A DNA stretch of 64,000 bases from JAAGZL01 sp050297535 (GTDB taxonomy: Bacteria > Pseudomonadota > Gammaproteobacteria > Chromatiales > Chromatiaceae), in the NCBI GenBank assembly GCA_050297535.1, contig JBNKSV010000005.1, positions 1-64,000 on the forward strand, written 5' to 3'. Position numbers and translations under genes: made by a program. Position 1 is the stretch's first letter, and every line of letters begins with the position of its first letter. A model generated the notes under the pieces. It ran no database searches and was not told the DNA's origin. It worked only from the letters and a program-made list of their open reading frames with translations. This document shows positions 52,602-62,444 of this stretch, one piece after another.

Positions 52602-54230
52602 CTACATATTCGGATAGTTGGGACCGCCACTACCCTCCGGCGTGGTCCAGACAATATTGCGCGTCGGGTCTTTGACATCACAGGCCTTACAGTGCAGACA
52701 GTTCTGCGCATTGATCTGCAACCGTTTCTCTCCATTCTCCTCCACGATCTCGTACACCCCAGCCGGACAATAGCGCTGTTCCGGCGCGTCATATTCTTTT
52801 AGGTTTAGGGCGATTGGGACGGTCTCATCCTTGAGTTTAAGATGTACCGGCTGATCTTCTTCATGGTTGGTACTGGAGAGATATACCGAACTGAGTCGGT
52901 CAAAGGTTAGCTTGCCGTCCGGCTTGGGATATGAGATCGGGCTGCATTCACTCGCTGGTCGCAGCTGTTTTCTATCTTCACCATGGTGACTCAGGGTCCA
53001 GGGTGCCCTGCCACGCAACAGCTTCAGATCTATACCAGCATACAGGGTGCCGCCCAGCAGACCCCACTTGGCAAAGGCCGGACGGAAGTTGCGGGCCTGA
53101 TGCAACTCATCCTTGAGCCAGGAATCCTCGAATGCATCAGGATAACTGACCAGTTCATCGTTGCTGCGGCCCTGCGCCAGGGCGTCTATCACGCTCTCGG
53201 CCGCCAGCATCCCGCTCTTCATGGCGGCATGGGTGCCCTTGATCTTGGGGACGTTAAGGAAACCAGCGCCGTCACCGATCAAGGCGCCGCCTGGAAATAC
53301 CAAATCAGGTAGCGATTGCATACCACCCTCACTCAGGGTGCGGGCACCATAGGCGATGCGCTTGCCGCCCTCAAAGAAACCACGAATGGCCGGGTGGGTC
53401 TTGAAGCGCTGCATCTCCTGATAGGGAGAGAGATAGGGATTGGAATAATCGAGTCCCACCACCATGCCGACCGCCACCTGATTATTCTCCAGGTGGTACA
53501 TAAAGCTGCCGCCATATACGTCCTGCTGCAGTGGCCAACCGGCGGTGTGTAGCGCCAGCCCAGGCTTATGTTTCTCCGGCGCTATCTCCCACAACTCCTT
53601 GATACCCAAGCCGTAGGTCTGGAGTTCACAGGTTGCGTCCAGATGGAATTTCTCGATGAGTTGTTGCGACAGGGAACCACGGCAACCCTCGGAGAACAGG
53701 GTGTACTTGGCATGCAGTTCTATGCCAGGTTCAAAGCCATCCTTCTGCTCACCCTGACGGTTGATACCCATATCACCGGTGGCGATACCCTTGACCGACC
53801 CGTCTTCGTTGAACAGCACCTCGGCTGCGGCAAAACCTGGGTAGAGCTCAACACCCAACTCTTCCGCCTGCTCAGCCAGCCAACGGCACAGATTGCCCAG
53901 ACTGGCGATGTAGTTGCCATGGTTACGCATCTGCGGCGGCAGGGTCCACTCCGGGATAGAGAGAGATTTGTTCTCGGTCAAAAACAGGAACCGATCATCG
54001 GTTACCGGCGTATTCAGAGGCGCACCCTTCTCCTGCCAATCCGGAAACAGTTCCGCCAGGGCCGTGGGTTCGATGATGGCTCCAGAGAGGATATGGGCCC
54101 CGATCTCCGACCCCTTCTCCACCAGACATACACTGAGTTCCATGCCATGCTCTGCGGCCAACTGCATGATCCTGATAGAAGCGCTAAGACCCGATGGACC
54201 ACCACCGACGATCACCACATCATAGTTCAT
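52602..54230 (-). CDS. Electron transfer flavoprotein-ubiquinone oxidoreductase
   Basis: The 542-residue membrane-associated enzyme takes electrons from ETF and reduces ubiquinone, linking acyl-CoA dehydrogenases to respiration. The FAD site is YDVVIVGGGPSGLSASIR. Family motifs are GAHILSGAIIEPTAL, GDGAGFLNVPKIKGTHAAMKSG and the C-terminal 4Fe-4S segment CLHCKACDVKDP with an earlier Cys (YCPAGVYE). The final IVWTTPEGSGGPNYPNM is typical. A GTG 15 bases upstream is possible but the ATG at 54230 gives the usual N-terminus. It lies directly downstream of etfA. Confidence 0.96.
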   Translation of the reverse strand: MNYDVVIVGGGPSGLSASIRIMQLAAEHGMELSVCLVEKGSEIGAHILSGAIIEPTALAELFPDWQEKGAPLNTPVTDDRFLFLTENKSLSIPEWTLPPQMRNHGNYIASLGNLCRWLAEQAEELGVELYPGFAAAEVLFNEDGSVKGIATGDMGINRQGEQKDGFEPGIELHAKYTLFSEGCRGSLSQQLIEKFHLDATCELQTYGLGIKELWEIAPEKHKPGLALHTAGWPLQQDVYGGSFMYHLENNQVAVGMVVGLDYSNPYLSPYQEMQRFKTHPAIRGFFEGGKRIAYGARTLSEGGMQSLPDLVFPGGALIGDGAGFLNVPKIKGTHAAMKSGMLAAESVIDALAQGRSNDELVSYPDAFEDSWLKDELHQARNFRPAFAKWGLLGGTLYAGIDLKLLRGRAPWTLSHHGEDRKQLRPASECSPISYPKPDGKLTFDRLSSVYLSSTNHEEDQPVHLKLKDETVPIALNLKEYDAPEQRYCPAGVYEIVEENGEKRLQINAQNCLHCKACDVKDPTRNIVWTTPEGSGGPNYPNM

Positions 54231-54267
54231 GCTCTCTCTTTCCACGCTCTTTCTCCCGTTAGTGTTG

Positions 54268-55197
54268 TTATAGCGCGTTGGTCAGTTCGGGAACCGCATC
54301 AAACAGATCCGCCACCAGACCGTAGTCCGCCACCTCGAAGATGGGGGCGTCTTCATCTTTATTGATGGCGACGATCACCTTGCTGTCCTTCATCCCGGCC
54401 AGGTGCTGGATGGCGCCGCTGATACCTACCGCGATGTAGAGGTTCGGAGCCACTATCTTACCGGTCTGTCCCACCTGATAGTCGTTGGGGACATAACCTG
54501 CATCCACTGCGGCGCGAGATGCACCAATCGCAGCTCCGAGCTTATCGGCCAGGGCCTCAATAAGTTTGAAATTCTCGCCACTGCCCAGGCCACGCCCGCC
54601 CGAGACCACGATATCCGCCGCCGTGAGTTCCGGACGATCAGACACACTCAACTCCTGACCGACAAAACTGGAACCGGCGAAAGATGTGGCGGCAGAGATC
54701 TCCTCGATAGCAGCGGAACCGCCCGCGGTCGCGGCCGCATCAAAGGCGGTGCCACGCACGGTCATGACCTTGATGCCGTCACTGCTCTGCACCGTGGCCA
54801 GGGCGTTACCGGCGTAGATGGGACGCACGAAGGTGTCCGCCGCCTCAATGCCGATGACGTCACTGATCTGAGCCACGTCCAACTTGGCGGCGATGCGTGG
54901 CATGTAGTTCTTGCCACTGGTGGTGGCAGCAGCCAGGATGTGGCTGTAGTTGGCCGCAATACCGACCACCAACGCGGCCATATTCTCCGGCATGGCGTGT
55001 TCATAGGCCGCGTCGTCGCACAGCAACACCTTGCTTACGCCGTCGATCTTGGCGGCCTGTTCCGCTGCGCCTTTGCAGCCGCTACCAGCCACCAGCAGAT
55101 GCAGGTCGGCGTCCAACTGTTTCGCTGCGGTTATAGTATTAAGGGTCGCCGACTTAATGTTGGCACTGTCATGATCAGCTATTATCAGTACGCTCAT
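54268..55197 (-). CDS. etfA: Electron transfer flavoprotein alpha subunit
   Basis: The 309-residue alpha subunit binds FAD and, with EtfB, carries electrons from acyl-CoA dehydrogenases to the ubiquinone oxidoreductase encoded next. The C-terminal FAD motif is VVSGGRGLGSGENFKLIEALA, followed by YVPNDYQVGQTGKIVAPNLYIAVGISGAIQHLAGM. The N-terminal domain has the usual YSHILAAATTSGKNYMPRIAA. The ATG overlaps the etfB stop by four bases. Confidence 0.97.
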   Translation of the reverse strand: MSVLIIADHDSANIKSATLNTITAAKQLDADLHLLVAGSGCKGAAEQAAKIDGVSKVLLCDDAAYEHAMPENMAALVVGIAANYSHILAAATTSGKNYMPRIAAKLDVAQISDVIGIEAADTFVRPIYAGNALATVQSSDGIKVMTVRGTAFDAAATAGGSAAIEEISAATSFAGSSFVGQELSVSDRPELTAADIVVSGGRGLGSGENFKLIEALADKLGAAIGASRAAVDAGYVPNDYQVGQTGKIVAPNLYIAVGISGAIQHLAGMKDSKVIVAINKDEDAPIFEVADYGLVADLFDAVPELTNAL

Positions 55198-55946
55198 GAG
55201 ATCACCTTCGCTTCATTCTTGAGTTTTTCCACCAGTTCCTCTACAGATTTCACCTTGATACCGGCCTGCCGTACCGGCGGCTCGGTAACCTTCAGGGTCT
55301 GCAGGCGCGGCGCGATATCCACACCGGTATCCGCCACCGGGACGATCTCCAGCGGTTTCTTCTTCGCCTTCATGATGTTCGGCAACTTGGCGTAACGCGG
55401 TTCGTTGAGACGCAGGTCGGTGGTGATAACCGCAGGCAGGGTCAGGGCCACGGTCTCCAGGCCGCCATCCACCTCGCGGGTGACCTGGACGCTGCCATCT
55501 GCCAGTTCCACCTTGGAGGCGAAGGTACCCTGAGGCAGATCCATGAGAGCAGCCAGCATCTGTCCGGTCTGGTTGCTGTCATCGTCGATCGCCTGCTTAC
55601 CGAGGATGATCAGATCCGGCTGCTCTTTTTCCGCCACATTTTGCAGCAGCTTGGCCACAGCCAGCGGTTGCAGCTCGGCGTCGGTCTCGATCAGGATCGC
55701 CCGATCCGCACCCAAGGCCAGGGCGCTCCGCAGGGTCTCCTGACACTCTTTAACACCCAATGAAACCACCACAATCTCGTCGGCCTTGCCTGCCTCTTTG
55801 ATGCGCACCGCCTCTTCCACCGCGATCTCGCAGAATGGGTTGATGGACATCTTCACATTATTCAGGTCCACCCCACTCTGGTCAGAAGCGACGCGGATCT
55901 TGACGTTGTAATCAACGACCCTCTTAACCGCTACAAGTATCTTCAT
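55194..55946 (-). CDS. etfB: Electron transfer flavoprotein beta subunit
   Basis: The 250-residue subunit binds AMP and forms the ETF heterodimer with EtfA. It begins KILVAVKRVVDYNVKIRV. The EtfB signature region is NPFCEIAVEEAVRIKE, and LIILGKQAIDDDSNQTGQML, GTFASKVEL and LPAVITTDLRLNEPRYA continue the family pattern. It lies 21 bases after the thioesterase gene. Confidence 0.97.
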   Translation of the reverse strand: MKILVAVKRVVDYNVKIRVASDQSGVDLNNVKMSINPFCEIAVEEAVRIKEAGKADEIVVVSLGVKECQETLRSALALGADRAILIETDAELQPLAVAKLLQNVAEKEQPDLIILGKQAIDDDSNQTGQMLAALMDLPQGTFASKVELADGSVQVTREVDGGLETVALTLPAVITTDLRLNEPRYAKLPNIMKAKKKPLEIVPVADTGVDIAPRLQTLKVTEPPVRQAGIKVKSVEELVEKLKNEAKVIS

Positions 55947-55967
55947 TCATCTTCTCCGTAATACTGT

Positions 55968-56468
55968 TTACTTGTTAAATATATGGGCATACTCTTCAGG
56001 CAACTCCAGGGCATCACCCTCATAGCCTGCTAATTTAATCAAATCTGCGGTGGGTACATTGCCGTTTCTGCTCCGAAACAGCCCCTTGATAACCCCCAGC
56101 GCGACCAGCTGCCCTTCCACCTCAAAACGCTGCTCCATGAAGAACCACTTCTCATCCCAACCAACAATACGGGTGATGAGGTTAAAGCGCTGGAGCGGGT
56201 TTATCTGTTTAATAAACTTGAGATTGGCCACCGCAACCACCGGCAACCATTTTCTTTTCATCAACTCTTTAAACATGCCCGCCTGGATAATGAATTCGGC
56301 CCGACCCAGGTCCATCATGCTCAGGTAGCGCGCATTGGTAAGATGCATGTTGATATCCATATCCGTGGGCAACACCCGCAGCGGCAACTTGCTCGCCTCG
56401 GTCATCCTTATGCGTTTGCGTCTGGATGCAGTGATAAATAACCAGACCAGCCTGAATATGAGGTTCAT
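55968..56468 (-). CDS. Hotdog-fold acyl-CoA thioesterase (4HBT/THEM6-like)
   Basis: The 166-residue protein begins with a short hydrophobic segment (NLIFRLVWLFITAS), then a single hotdog domain with LPTDMDINMHLTNARYLSMMDLGR, where the Asp-Met-Asp-x-Asn-x-His core is typical of 4-hydroxybenzoyl-CoA-type and THEM6-type thioesterases. It likely hydrolyses acyl-CoAs. The start overlaps the acyl-CoA dehydrogenase stop (ATGA), so it is coupled to that gene. Substrate chain length is unknown. It may relieve CoA sequestration during fatty-acid oxidation. Confidence 0.85.
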   Translation of the reverse strand: MNLIFRLVWLFITASRRKRIRMTEASKLPLRVLPTDMDINMHLTNARYLSMMDLGRAEFIIQAGMFKELMKRKWLPVVAVANLKFIKQINPLQRFNLITRIVGWDEKWFFMEQRFEVEGQLVALGVIKGLFRSRNGNVPTADLIKLAGYEGDALELPEEYAHIFNK

Positions 56469-58255
56469 ATCTCAAAGGCCTCGTCATTGAACCGCATGAT
56501 GGTGCTGGAGCCGGTAAGTATGATCTGGTGCAGCATAGCGCACTGCGGCAGCAGACGTTCGAAATAAAAATGCGCTGTATCTATCTTAGCCTGATAAAAC
56601 AGCGACTCACCGCTGTTCACCTTGGCGCTGGCAACATCCGCCATGCGCGCCCACAGATAACCGACGGCAACCAGGCCGAACATGCGCAGGTAGTCGGTGG
56701 CCCCGGCAAAACTATCGTCCGGCGTTGTCGTCAACTGCCCGCTGACATATTCCGTCGCCGACTTCAGCTGAGCGAAGGCGTCACCCAAGGGCTGGATAAA
56801 CCCCTGGAGGATAGGATTAGAGGTGTTCTGTTGCAGGTAATCTTCAATCGGACCGAAGAACCGTTGCAGATATCTGCCATCAAAGGCAGGGACCTTACGC
56901 CCCACCAAGTCCATGGCCTGAACACCATTGGTGCCTTCGTAGATCTGGGAGATACGGGCGTCACGTACATACTGCTCCATCCCATGCTCCCGGATATATC
57001 CATGCCCGCCGAACACCTGCACCCCCAGGTTGGCCATCTCTGAGGCTATGTCAGTGTTGAAGGCCTTTACCACTGGGGTCATCAGGGCGATAAAATCCTC
57101 CGCATCCTGACGGCGCCGCTCATCCGGGTGATGCCTGGAGACATCCAGTTCCCGAGCGACCCAGGCCACCAGGGCGCGACAGCCCTCAGTGTATGCCCTC
57201 TGGGTGAGCAGCATACGCCTTATATCCGGGTGCACAATAATAGGATCGGCGGCCTTGTCAGGCATCTTGGCGCCGGTTAGGGATCGCCCCTGCAGACGCT
57301 CTTTGGCATAGGCGACGGCACCCTGATACGAGGCCTCTGCAATGCCCAGGCCCTGGATGCCTACCGCCAACCGCTCCACATTCATCATTATGAACATGGC
57401 GGCCATGCCCTTGTTCAGCTCACCCACCAGATAGCCCTTGGCGTCATCGAAGTTCATCACGCAGGTGGCGGAGGCCTTGATCCCCATCTTGTGTTCTATG
57501 GCGCTGCAGTTGACGTTATTCGCCTCCCCCACCTCTGACTGCTCGTTCACCAGGAACTTGGGCACCAGAAACATGCTGATACCCTTTATACCCTTGGGGG
57601 CATCCGGGGTGCGGGCCAATACCAGATGGATGATATTCTCGCTCAGATCATGGTCACCGGCGGTAATAAATATCTTGGTGCCGGTAATGGTGTAACTACC
57701 GTCGTCATTCGGAACCGCCTTGGTGCGAATCATGCCCAGATCGGTACCGCAGTGCGGCTCGGTTAGGGACATGGCCCCGGTCCAGGTACCGTCCACCATC
57801 TTTGGCAGATACCGCCGTTTCAGTTCGTCGCTGCCCTTGGCCATGATGGAGTTGCAGGCGCCGCCGGTCAGACCGGGATAGAGACTGAACGCCATATTGG
57901 TGCCGCAGATGATCTCTTCTATCATCAGACCCAGGGTCTTGGGCATTCCCTGGCCGTTATAGTCAACCGGACCGGTCAGGCTACACAGGCCCAGCTCACA
58001 GAAGTCACGATATACCTGAACAAAACCGGACGGAGTGAAAACCTCACCCTCTTCGCATACGCAGCCCTCTGCATCGCCACTCTGGTTAAGGGGAAGCAGT
58101 CTCTCTTCACAAAACTTCCCTGCCTCTTCCAGCATTGCGTCCACCAGATCCGGGGTGACCTCCTCAAAGCCCGGCAACTGCTCAATCTCTCTCGGATCAA
58201 ACAGCTCGTTGTAGACAAAACGCATATCACGCAGTGGAGTCTTATATACAGGCAT
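56465..58255 (-). CDS. Acyl-CoA dehydrogenase, ~600-residue type (first paralogue)
   Basis: The 596-residue FAD enzyme oxidises acyl-CoA to trans-2-enoyl-CoA and gives electrons to ETF. The core has GAMSLTEPHCGTDLGMIRT (substrate and FAD contacts), GSYTITGTKIFITAGDHD, LGVQVFGGHGYIREHGMEQ and RDARISQIYEGTNGVQAMDL. An extra C-terminal domain (about 450-596) defines the longer acyl-CoA dehydrogenase class that also includes DmdC-type enzymes. It heads the minus-strand operon with the thioesterase, etfBA, ETF-QO and the AraC regulator. A close paralogue lies divergently at 58601. Chain-length preference cannot be read. Confidence 0.93.
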   Translation of the reverse strand: MPVYKTPLRDMRFVYNELFDPREIEQLPGFEEVTPDLVDAMLEEAGKFCEERLLPLNQSGDAEGCVCEEGEVFTPSGFVQVYRDFCELGLCSLTGPVDYNGQGMPKTLGLMIEEIICGTNMAFSLYPGLTGGACNSIMAKGSDELKRRYLPKMVDGTWTGAMSLTEPHCGTDLGMIRTKAVPNDDGSYTITGTKIFITAGDHDLSENIIHLVLARTPDAPKGIKGISMFLVPKFLVNEQSEVGEANNVNCSAIEHKMGIKASATCVMNFDDAKGYLVGELNKGMAAMFIMMNVERLAVGIQGLGIAEASYQGAVAYAKERLQGRSLTGAKMPDKAADPIIVHPDIRRMLLTQRAYTEGCRALVAWVARELDVSRHHPDERRRQDAEDFIALMTPVVKAFNTDIASEMANLGVQVFGGHGYIREHGMEQYVRDARISQIYEGTNGVQAMDLVGRKVPAFDGRYLQRFFGPIEDYLQQNTSNPILQGFIQPLGDAFAQLKSATEYVSGQLTTTPDDSFAGATDYLRMFGLVAVGYLWARMADVASAKVNSGESLFYQAKIDTAHFYFERLLPQCAMLHQIILTGSSTIMRFNDEAFEI

Positions 58256-58600
58256 GAACCCAATACCTCATGGAATATTTTGATAGAGAAAATAGTGTTG
58301 CAATCTCTCATCAAGTCCAATAACAAAAGTCGCCTAATTTCCTGACATTTTTCTCCCTGCACCAATTTTATGACGCAAAATGCCACCTTTTTCACGAGAA
58401 ATCAGCATAGGACATATAACCATATATTAGCCGCTAATACCGTGATTTCTACGCCATTCATCCAGTTGGCGAGTTTAGATATAAATGTTGAATCAAATTG
58501 TTATTGGATAATCGAACAAAAACTCTCAATCTTACAATCCTTCAAGATAGGCATATTTACTGACTATACTTAAATTTTCACTGATTACAGGTTTTATGAC
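58256..58600. other. Divergent promoter region between the two acyl-CoA dehydrogenase genes
   Basis: This 345-base AT-rich region separates the two divergent acyl-CoA dehydrogenase genes and must hold both promoters. Toward the plus-strand gene, TATACT at 58565-58570 is a good -10, with TTCAAG (58541-58546) a weak -35 at 18 bases. No FadR- or PsrA-like palindrome is obvious. It is a likely target for the AraC regulator at 51505, by context only. No ORF or RNA gene is seen. Confidence 0.45.
58541..58570 (+). promoter_or_regulatory. Weak promoter candidate for the second acyl-CoA dehydrogenase
   Basis: TATACT (58565-58570) matches the -10 consensus at five of six bases; TTCAAG (58541-58546), 18 bases upstream, matches the -35 at three. 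It lies 31 bases before the ATG at 58601. The poor -35 would suit activator-dependent transcription, which is speculative. Confidence 0.3.
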
Positions 58601-60400
58601 ATGGGCGAATACAGAGTACCTCACCGCGATATACGTTTTGTTCTGAATGAAGTACTGAATCTGGAAGAGCACTACAACGGACTGAATGGCTGCGAAGAAG
58701 CCACCCCGGATATGGTCGATGCAATCATTGATGAAGCCGGGAAGTTCGCAGAACGCGTCGTGGCACCACTAAATCAGGTCGGTGATCAGCATGGATGTGC
58801 CTTTGAAGATGGTGTGGTAACCACCCCGCCCGGCTTTAAAGAGGCATATCAACAGTATGTAGAGGGCGGCTGGCCTTCCCTACCACACAAAGAGGAGTGG
58901 GGCGGACAGGGACTGCCGGAATCCCTTGGGATCATAATCAATGAGATGCTGGGGACCGCCAACTGGTCCTGGAGCATGTACCCTGGTCTCAGCCACGGCG
59001 CCATGCGCACCCTGGAACTGCACGGCACCCAGGAACAGAAAGAGACCTACCTCACTAAGCTGGTAAGCGGCGAGTGGACCGGGACTATGTGCCTAACCGA
59101 AGCGCACTGCGGCACCGACCTGGGCATGCTGCGCACCAAGGCCGAACCGAACGAAGATGGCAGCTACGCCATCACCGGCTCCAAGATCTTCATCTCCGCC
59201 GGACAGCACGACATGGCGGAGAACATCGTACACATCGTCCTGGCGCGTCTGCCGGGCGCCCCGGAAGGCACCAAGGGCATATCGCTCTTCATCGTCCCCA
59301 GGCAACTACCGGACGCCGAAGGCAACGCCGGAGAGGCTAACAACGTAAACTGCGGCTCCATCGAGCACAAGATGGGCATCCACGGCAACTCAACCTGCGT
59401 GATGAACTTTGATGGCGCCAAGGGTTTCCTGATCGGACCGCCAAACAAAGGTCTGAACTGCATGTTCACCTTTATGAATGCGGCCCGTCTGGGTACCGCC
59501 ATTCAGGGTCTGGCCCATGCCGAATGGGGCTTCCAGAACTCATACAACTATGCCAGGGAACGGCTACAGATGCGCTCGTTGACCGGACCCAAGCTACCTG
59601 ACAAACCGGCAGACCCGATCATCGTCCATCCGGAGGTGCGCAAGATGCTCCTCACCCAAAAGGCGATCTCCGAAGGTGCGCGCGCCCTGATCTATTTTGC
59701 GGCAATGCAGGTGGATATGGTCGAACACTCAGGGGACAGCAAGGCCGTCGAATATGCCGACAGCCTGCTGGCCTTCATAACACCAATCGCCAAGGCCTTC
59801 CTGACCGAGATGGGATTTGAATCAGCCAACCTAGGCCTCCAAGTGTTTGGTGGACATGGCTATATCGCTGAATGGGGCATGGAACAAAACGTGCGCGACA
59901 GCCGCATATCCATGCTGTACGAAGGCACCACCCAGATTCAGGCCCTGGATCTGCTGGGCCGCAAGGTATTGATGTCCCAGGGTGAGACCCTGAAGAAGTT
60001 TACCAAAATCGTGCATCTATTCTGTAAAGAGCATGGCGGCAACAAGGAGATGAAGGAGTTTATCGAGCCTCTGAAGAAGCTGAATGACGAATGGGGCGGC
60101 CTCACCATGAAGATCGGCATGAAGGCCATGAAGAACCGCGACGAGGTGGGCGCGGCCTCCGTTGATTATCTCATGTACTCAGGGTATGCCACCCTGGCCT
60201 ACTTCTGGGCCAGAATGGCATTGGTGGCACAAACCAAACTGAAAGAGGGCAGCAGCGAGGCGGCCTTCTACAACGCCAAGATAGCAACTGCCAGGTTCTA
60301 TTATCAACGCCTGCTGCCACGCACCAGAGGACTGGTGGAAACCATGCTCTCGGGGGCGGATAATCTCATGGCATTGGATGAAGAGAGCTTCATTTTCTAA
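58601..60400 (+). CDS. Acyl-CoA dehydrogenase, ~600-residue type (second paralogue)
   Basis: The 599-residue enzyme is a close paralogue of the one at 56465, with matching motifs through its length: GTMCLTEAHCGTDLGMLRT, GSYAITGSKIFISAGQHD, KMGIHGNSTCVMNFDGAKG, LGLQVFGGHGYIAEWGMEQ and RDSRISMLYEGTTQIQALDL, plus the extra C-terminal domain. It feeds electrons to ETF. It opens a plus-strand cluster with SCP2, FadD, DUF2889 and fadB. The two paralogues probably differ in chain-length range. AGG lies about ten bases before the ATG; another ATG five bases upstream is out of frame. Confidence 0.93.
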   Translation: MGEYRVPHRDIRFVLNEVLNLEEHYNGLNGCEEATPDMVDAIIDEAGKFAERVVAPLNQVGDQHGCAFEDGVVTTPPGFKEAYQQYVEGGWPSLPHKEEWGGQGLPESLGIIINEMLGTANWSWSMYPGLSHGAMRTLELHGTQEQKETYLTKLVSGEWTGTMCLTEAHCGTDLGMLRTKAEPNEDGSYAITGSKIFISAGQHDMAENIVHIVLARLPGAPEGTKGISLFIVPRQLPDAEGNAGEANNVNCGSIEHKMGIHGNSTCVMNFDGAKGFLIGPPNKGLNCMFTFMNAARLGTAIQGLAHAEWGFQNSYNYARERLQMRSLTGPKLPDKPADPIIVHPEVRKMLLTQKAISEGARALIYFAAMQVDMVEHSGDSKAVEYADSLLAFITPIAKAFLTEMGFESANLGLQVFGGHGYIAEWGMEQNVRDSRISMLYEGTTQIQALDLLGRKVLMSQGETLKKFTKIVHLFCKEHGGNKEMKEFIEPLKKLNDEWGGLTMKIGMKAMKNRDEVGAASVDYLMYSGYATLAYFWARMALVAQTKLKEGSSEAAFYNAKIATARFYYQRLLPRTRGLVETMLSGADNLMALDEESFIF

Positions 60401-60451
60401 AGTTATGCAACCTATCAATACAAGAGCCTATAACACTAAAGGGGATCAGTT

Positions 60452-60772
60452 ATGAGCGACATCAAAACCTTGCTGGATAACATGCAGAAGAGCTTCAACC
60501 CGGACGCCGCCGGTGACTTGGACGCAGTCTTTCAGTATGACATAACCGACAACGGCAGCTGGCAGATAGCGATCAGTGATGGCGCCTGTCAGATAAGCGA
60601 AGGCACCCCGGCAGAGGCAAATGTAACCCTGGCAATGAACCTGGACACCGTCATGGCAGTAATGAGCGGCGAGTTGGACGGCATGCAGGCATTTATGAGT
60701 GGAGACATACAGGCAACAGGCGACATCATGCTGGCCACACGGCTGGCCGACATCTTCCCCGTAGGAGGATAA
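60452..60772 (+). CDS. SCP2 sterol-carrier-domain protein
   Basis: The 106-residue protein is a single stand-alone SCP2 lipid-binding domain: the N-terminal helix TLLDNMQKSFNPD, the strand GSWQIAISDGACQISEG, VTLAMNLDTVMAVMSGELDGM and the typical end AFMSGDIQATGDIMLATRL. SCP2 domains bind fatty acyl chains, acyl-CoA or sterols. GGGGATC precedes the ATG. It lies between an acyl-CoA dehydrogenase and FadD, so it may bind or deliver acyl-CoA in beta-oxidation. That function is inferred from family and context. Confidence 0.9.
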   Translation: MSDIKTLLDNMQKSFNPDAAGDLDAVFQYDITDNGSWQIAISDGACQISEGTPAEANVTLAMNLDTVMAVMSGELDGMQAFMSGDIQATGDIMLATRLADIFPVGG

Positions 60773-60776
60773 GCCT

Positions 60777-62432
60777 ATGATCTCCGGCAGAGCTGAGATT
60801 GGATGGATCCCGGATGACATAAACCCATATGGATTTAAAACCATTCCTGACCTTCTGGAATACTGTGCCAACGAATATGGTCCCAGGCCGGCCGTTACCA
60901 GCCTGGGTCAGACCATAACCTACAACGAACTGGCTAAACTGGCATACGCCTTTGCGCATTTTCTGCAAACAGAAACCAGCCTCCAGCCTGGCGACCGCAT
61001 CGCCATCCAACTGCCAAACCTCATTCAGTATCCGGTGGTCTTTTTCGGATCTCTGCTTGCTGGCCTGACCGTAGTGAACACCAACCCGCTGTACACCTCG
61101 CACGAGATGGAGTATCAGTTCAAGGACTCCGGGGCCAAGGCGCTGGTTATCTATCAATGCATGGCCAACAACGCCGAGAAGATCCTGGCCAACACCGACA
61201 TCGAGACTGTCGTGCTGGTACAGGCCGCTGACCTGCACGGGTTTCTGAAACGCAACCTGATCCACTTCGTCATCGACAAGGTAAAGAAGATGCAGCCGAC
61301 GTTCAATCTGCCTCAGGCCCTCTCTTTCCGCGAGATACTAAGTCGACATAAAGGTAAGAAACATACACCGGTAGAGATAACGTCAGCATCAAATGCAGCC
61401 CTGCAATATACCGGTGGAACCACCGGCTTCTCCAAGGGCGCGGTGTTGACCCACGCTAATCTGATATCCAATATCCTGCAGTCACACCCGCGTATAGCCC
61501 AAGCCGGAGAGGACTGGGCGAATGTGGCCATCGCACCCCTGCCCCTCTACCACATATATGCCTTTACCATCGCCCAAACAGCCATGTTGTCTGGTGGACA
61601 CGAGATATTAATCCCCAACCCCAGGGATATACCTGGGTTCGTCAAAGAACTGAAACGCTGGAAACCCACCGGTTTCCTCGGCCTCAATACCCTGTTTGTG
61701 GCGCTATGCCGTAATCCGGATTTTGCCTCTGTAGATTTCAGTAATATGCGCATCACCTCTTCCGGCGGCATGGCCCTAACCCATGATGCCGCTGATCGTT
61801 GGAAGGAGGTAACCGGCTGCACCATAACCGAAGGCTATGGCCTTACCGAGACCTCGCCCATAGTGACCCTCAATCCGCCGGGCGCGCAGCAGATAGGCAC
61901 CATCGGCACACCTATTCCATACACCAAGGTACGCATAATCGACCACGCCGATAATGATGTGGAAGAAGGCACACCAGGCGAGTTATGCGTCTGGGGTCCG
62001 CAGGTGATGAGTGGATACTGGAAGAAAGATCAGGAGACAGAAAACTCCTTTACCTATGACGGCTATTTCAAGACCGGCGACATCGCCATAATGCACAAAG
62101 ATGGCTACCTGAGCATCGCCGACCGCGCCAAGGATATCATCATCGTCTCCGGATTTAACGTCTACCCAAATGAGGTCGAAGAGGTTGCGACCCAACATCC
62201 GGATATAGTCGAGTGCGCCGCCATCGGCATTCCCGACGCATCTTCTGGAGAAGTGGTCAAGCTGTTTATCGTCAGTCCAAATAGAGATTTGACCCTGGAG
62301 GAGATTCGCGACTGGTGTCGCGGCAAGCTGACCGGTTACAAGATCCCCAAGGCGATTGAGTTCGTGGACGAACTGCCCAAGACCAATGTCGGCAAAGTAA
62401 TGCGCCGCTCTCTCAGGTATCCGATCGATTAG
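60777..62432 (+). CDS. fadD: Long-chain fatty acid-CoA ligase
   Basis: The 551-residue enzyme activates fatty acids to acyl-CoA with ATP and CoA, through an acyl-AMP intermediate. The ATP/AMP signature is LQYTGGTTGFSKGAVLTH. Also present are ITEGYGLTETSPIVTLNP, GELCVWGPQVMSGYW, YFKTGDIAIMHKDGYLSIAD, the RAKDIIIVSGFNVYPNEVE hinge and the catalytic Lys in LPKTNVGKVMRR. GTAGGAGGATAAG gives an excellent ribosome-binding site. It lies four bases after the SCP2 gene. Confidence 0.95.
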   Translation: MISGRAEIGWIPDDINPYGFKTIPDLLEYCANEYGPRPAVTSLGQTITYNELAKLAYAFAHFLQTETSLQPGDRIAIQLPNLIQYPVVFFGSLLAGLTVVNTNPLYTSHEMEYQFKDSGAKALVIYQCMANNAEKILANTDIETVVLVQAADLHGFLKRNLIHFVIDKVKKMQPTFNLPQALSFREILSRHKGKKHTPVEITSASNAALQYTGGTTGFSKGAVLTHANLISNILQSHPRIAQAGEDWANVAIAPLPLYHIYAFTIAQTAMLSGGHEILIPNPRDIPGFVKELKRWKPTGFLGLNTLFVALCRNPDFASVDFSNMRITSSGGMALTHDAADRWKEVTGCTITEGYGLTETSPIVTLNPPGAQQIGTIGTPIPYTKVRIIDHADNDVEEGTPGELCVWGPQVMSGYWKKDQETENSFTYDGYFKTGDIAIMHKDGYLSIADRAKDIIIVSGFNVYPNEVEEVATQHPDIVECAAIGIPDASSGEVVKLFIVSPNRDLTLEEIRDWCRGKLTGYKIPKAIEFVDELPKTNVGKVMRRSLRYPID

Positions 62433-62444
62433 GAATAATCTCAC

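Noticed and set aside
54403..55395. 330-codon plus-strand ORF opposite etfA/etfB
   Set aside because: Antisense to the conserved ETF genes, with no own motif.
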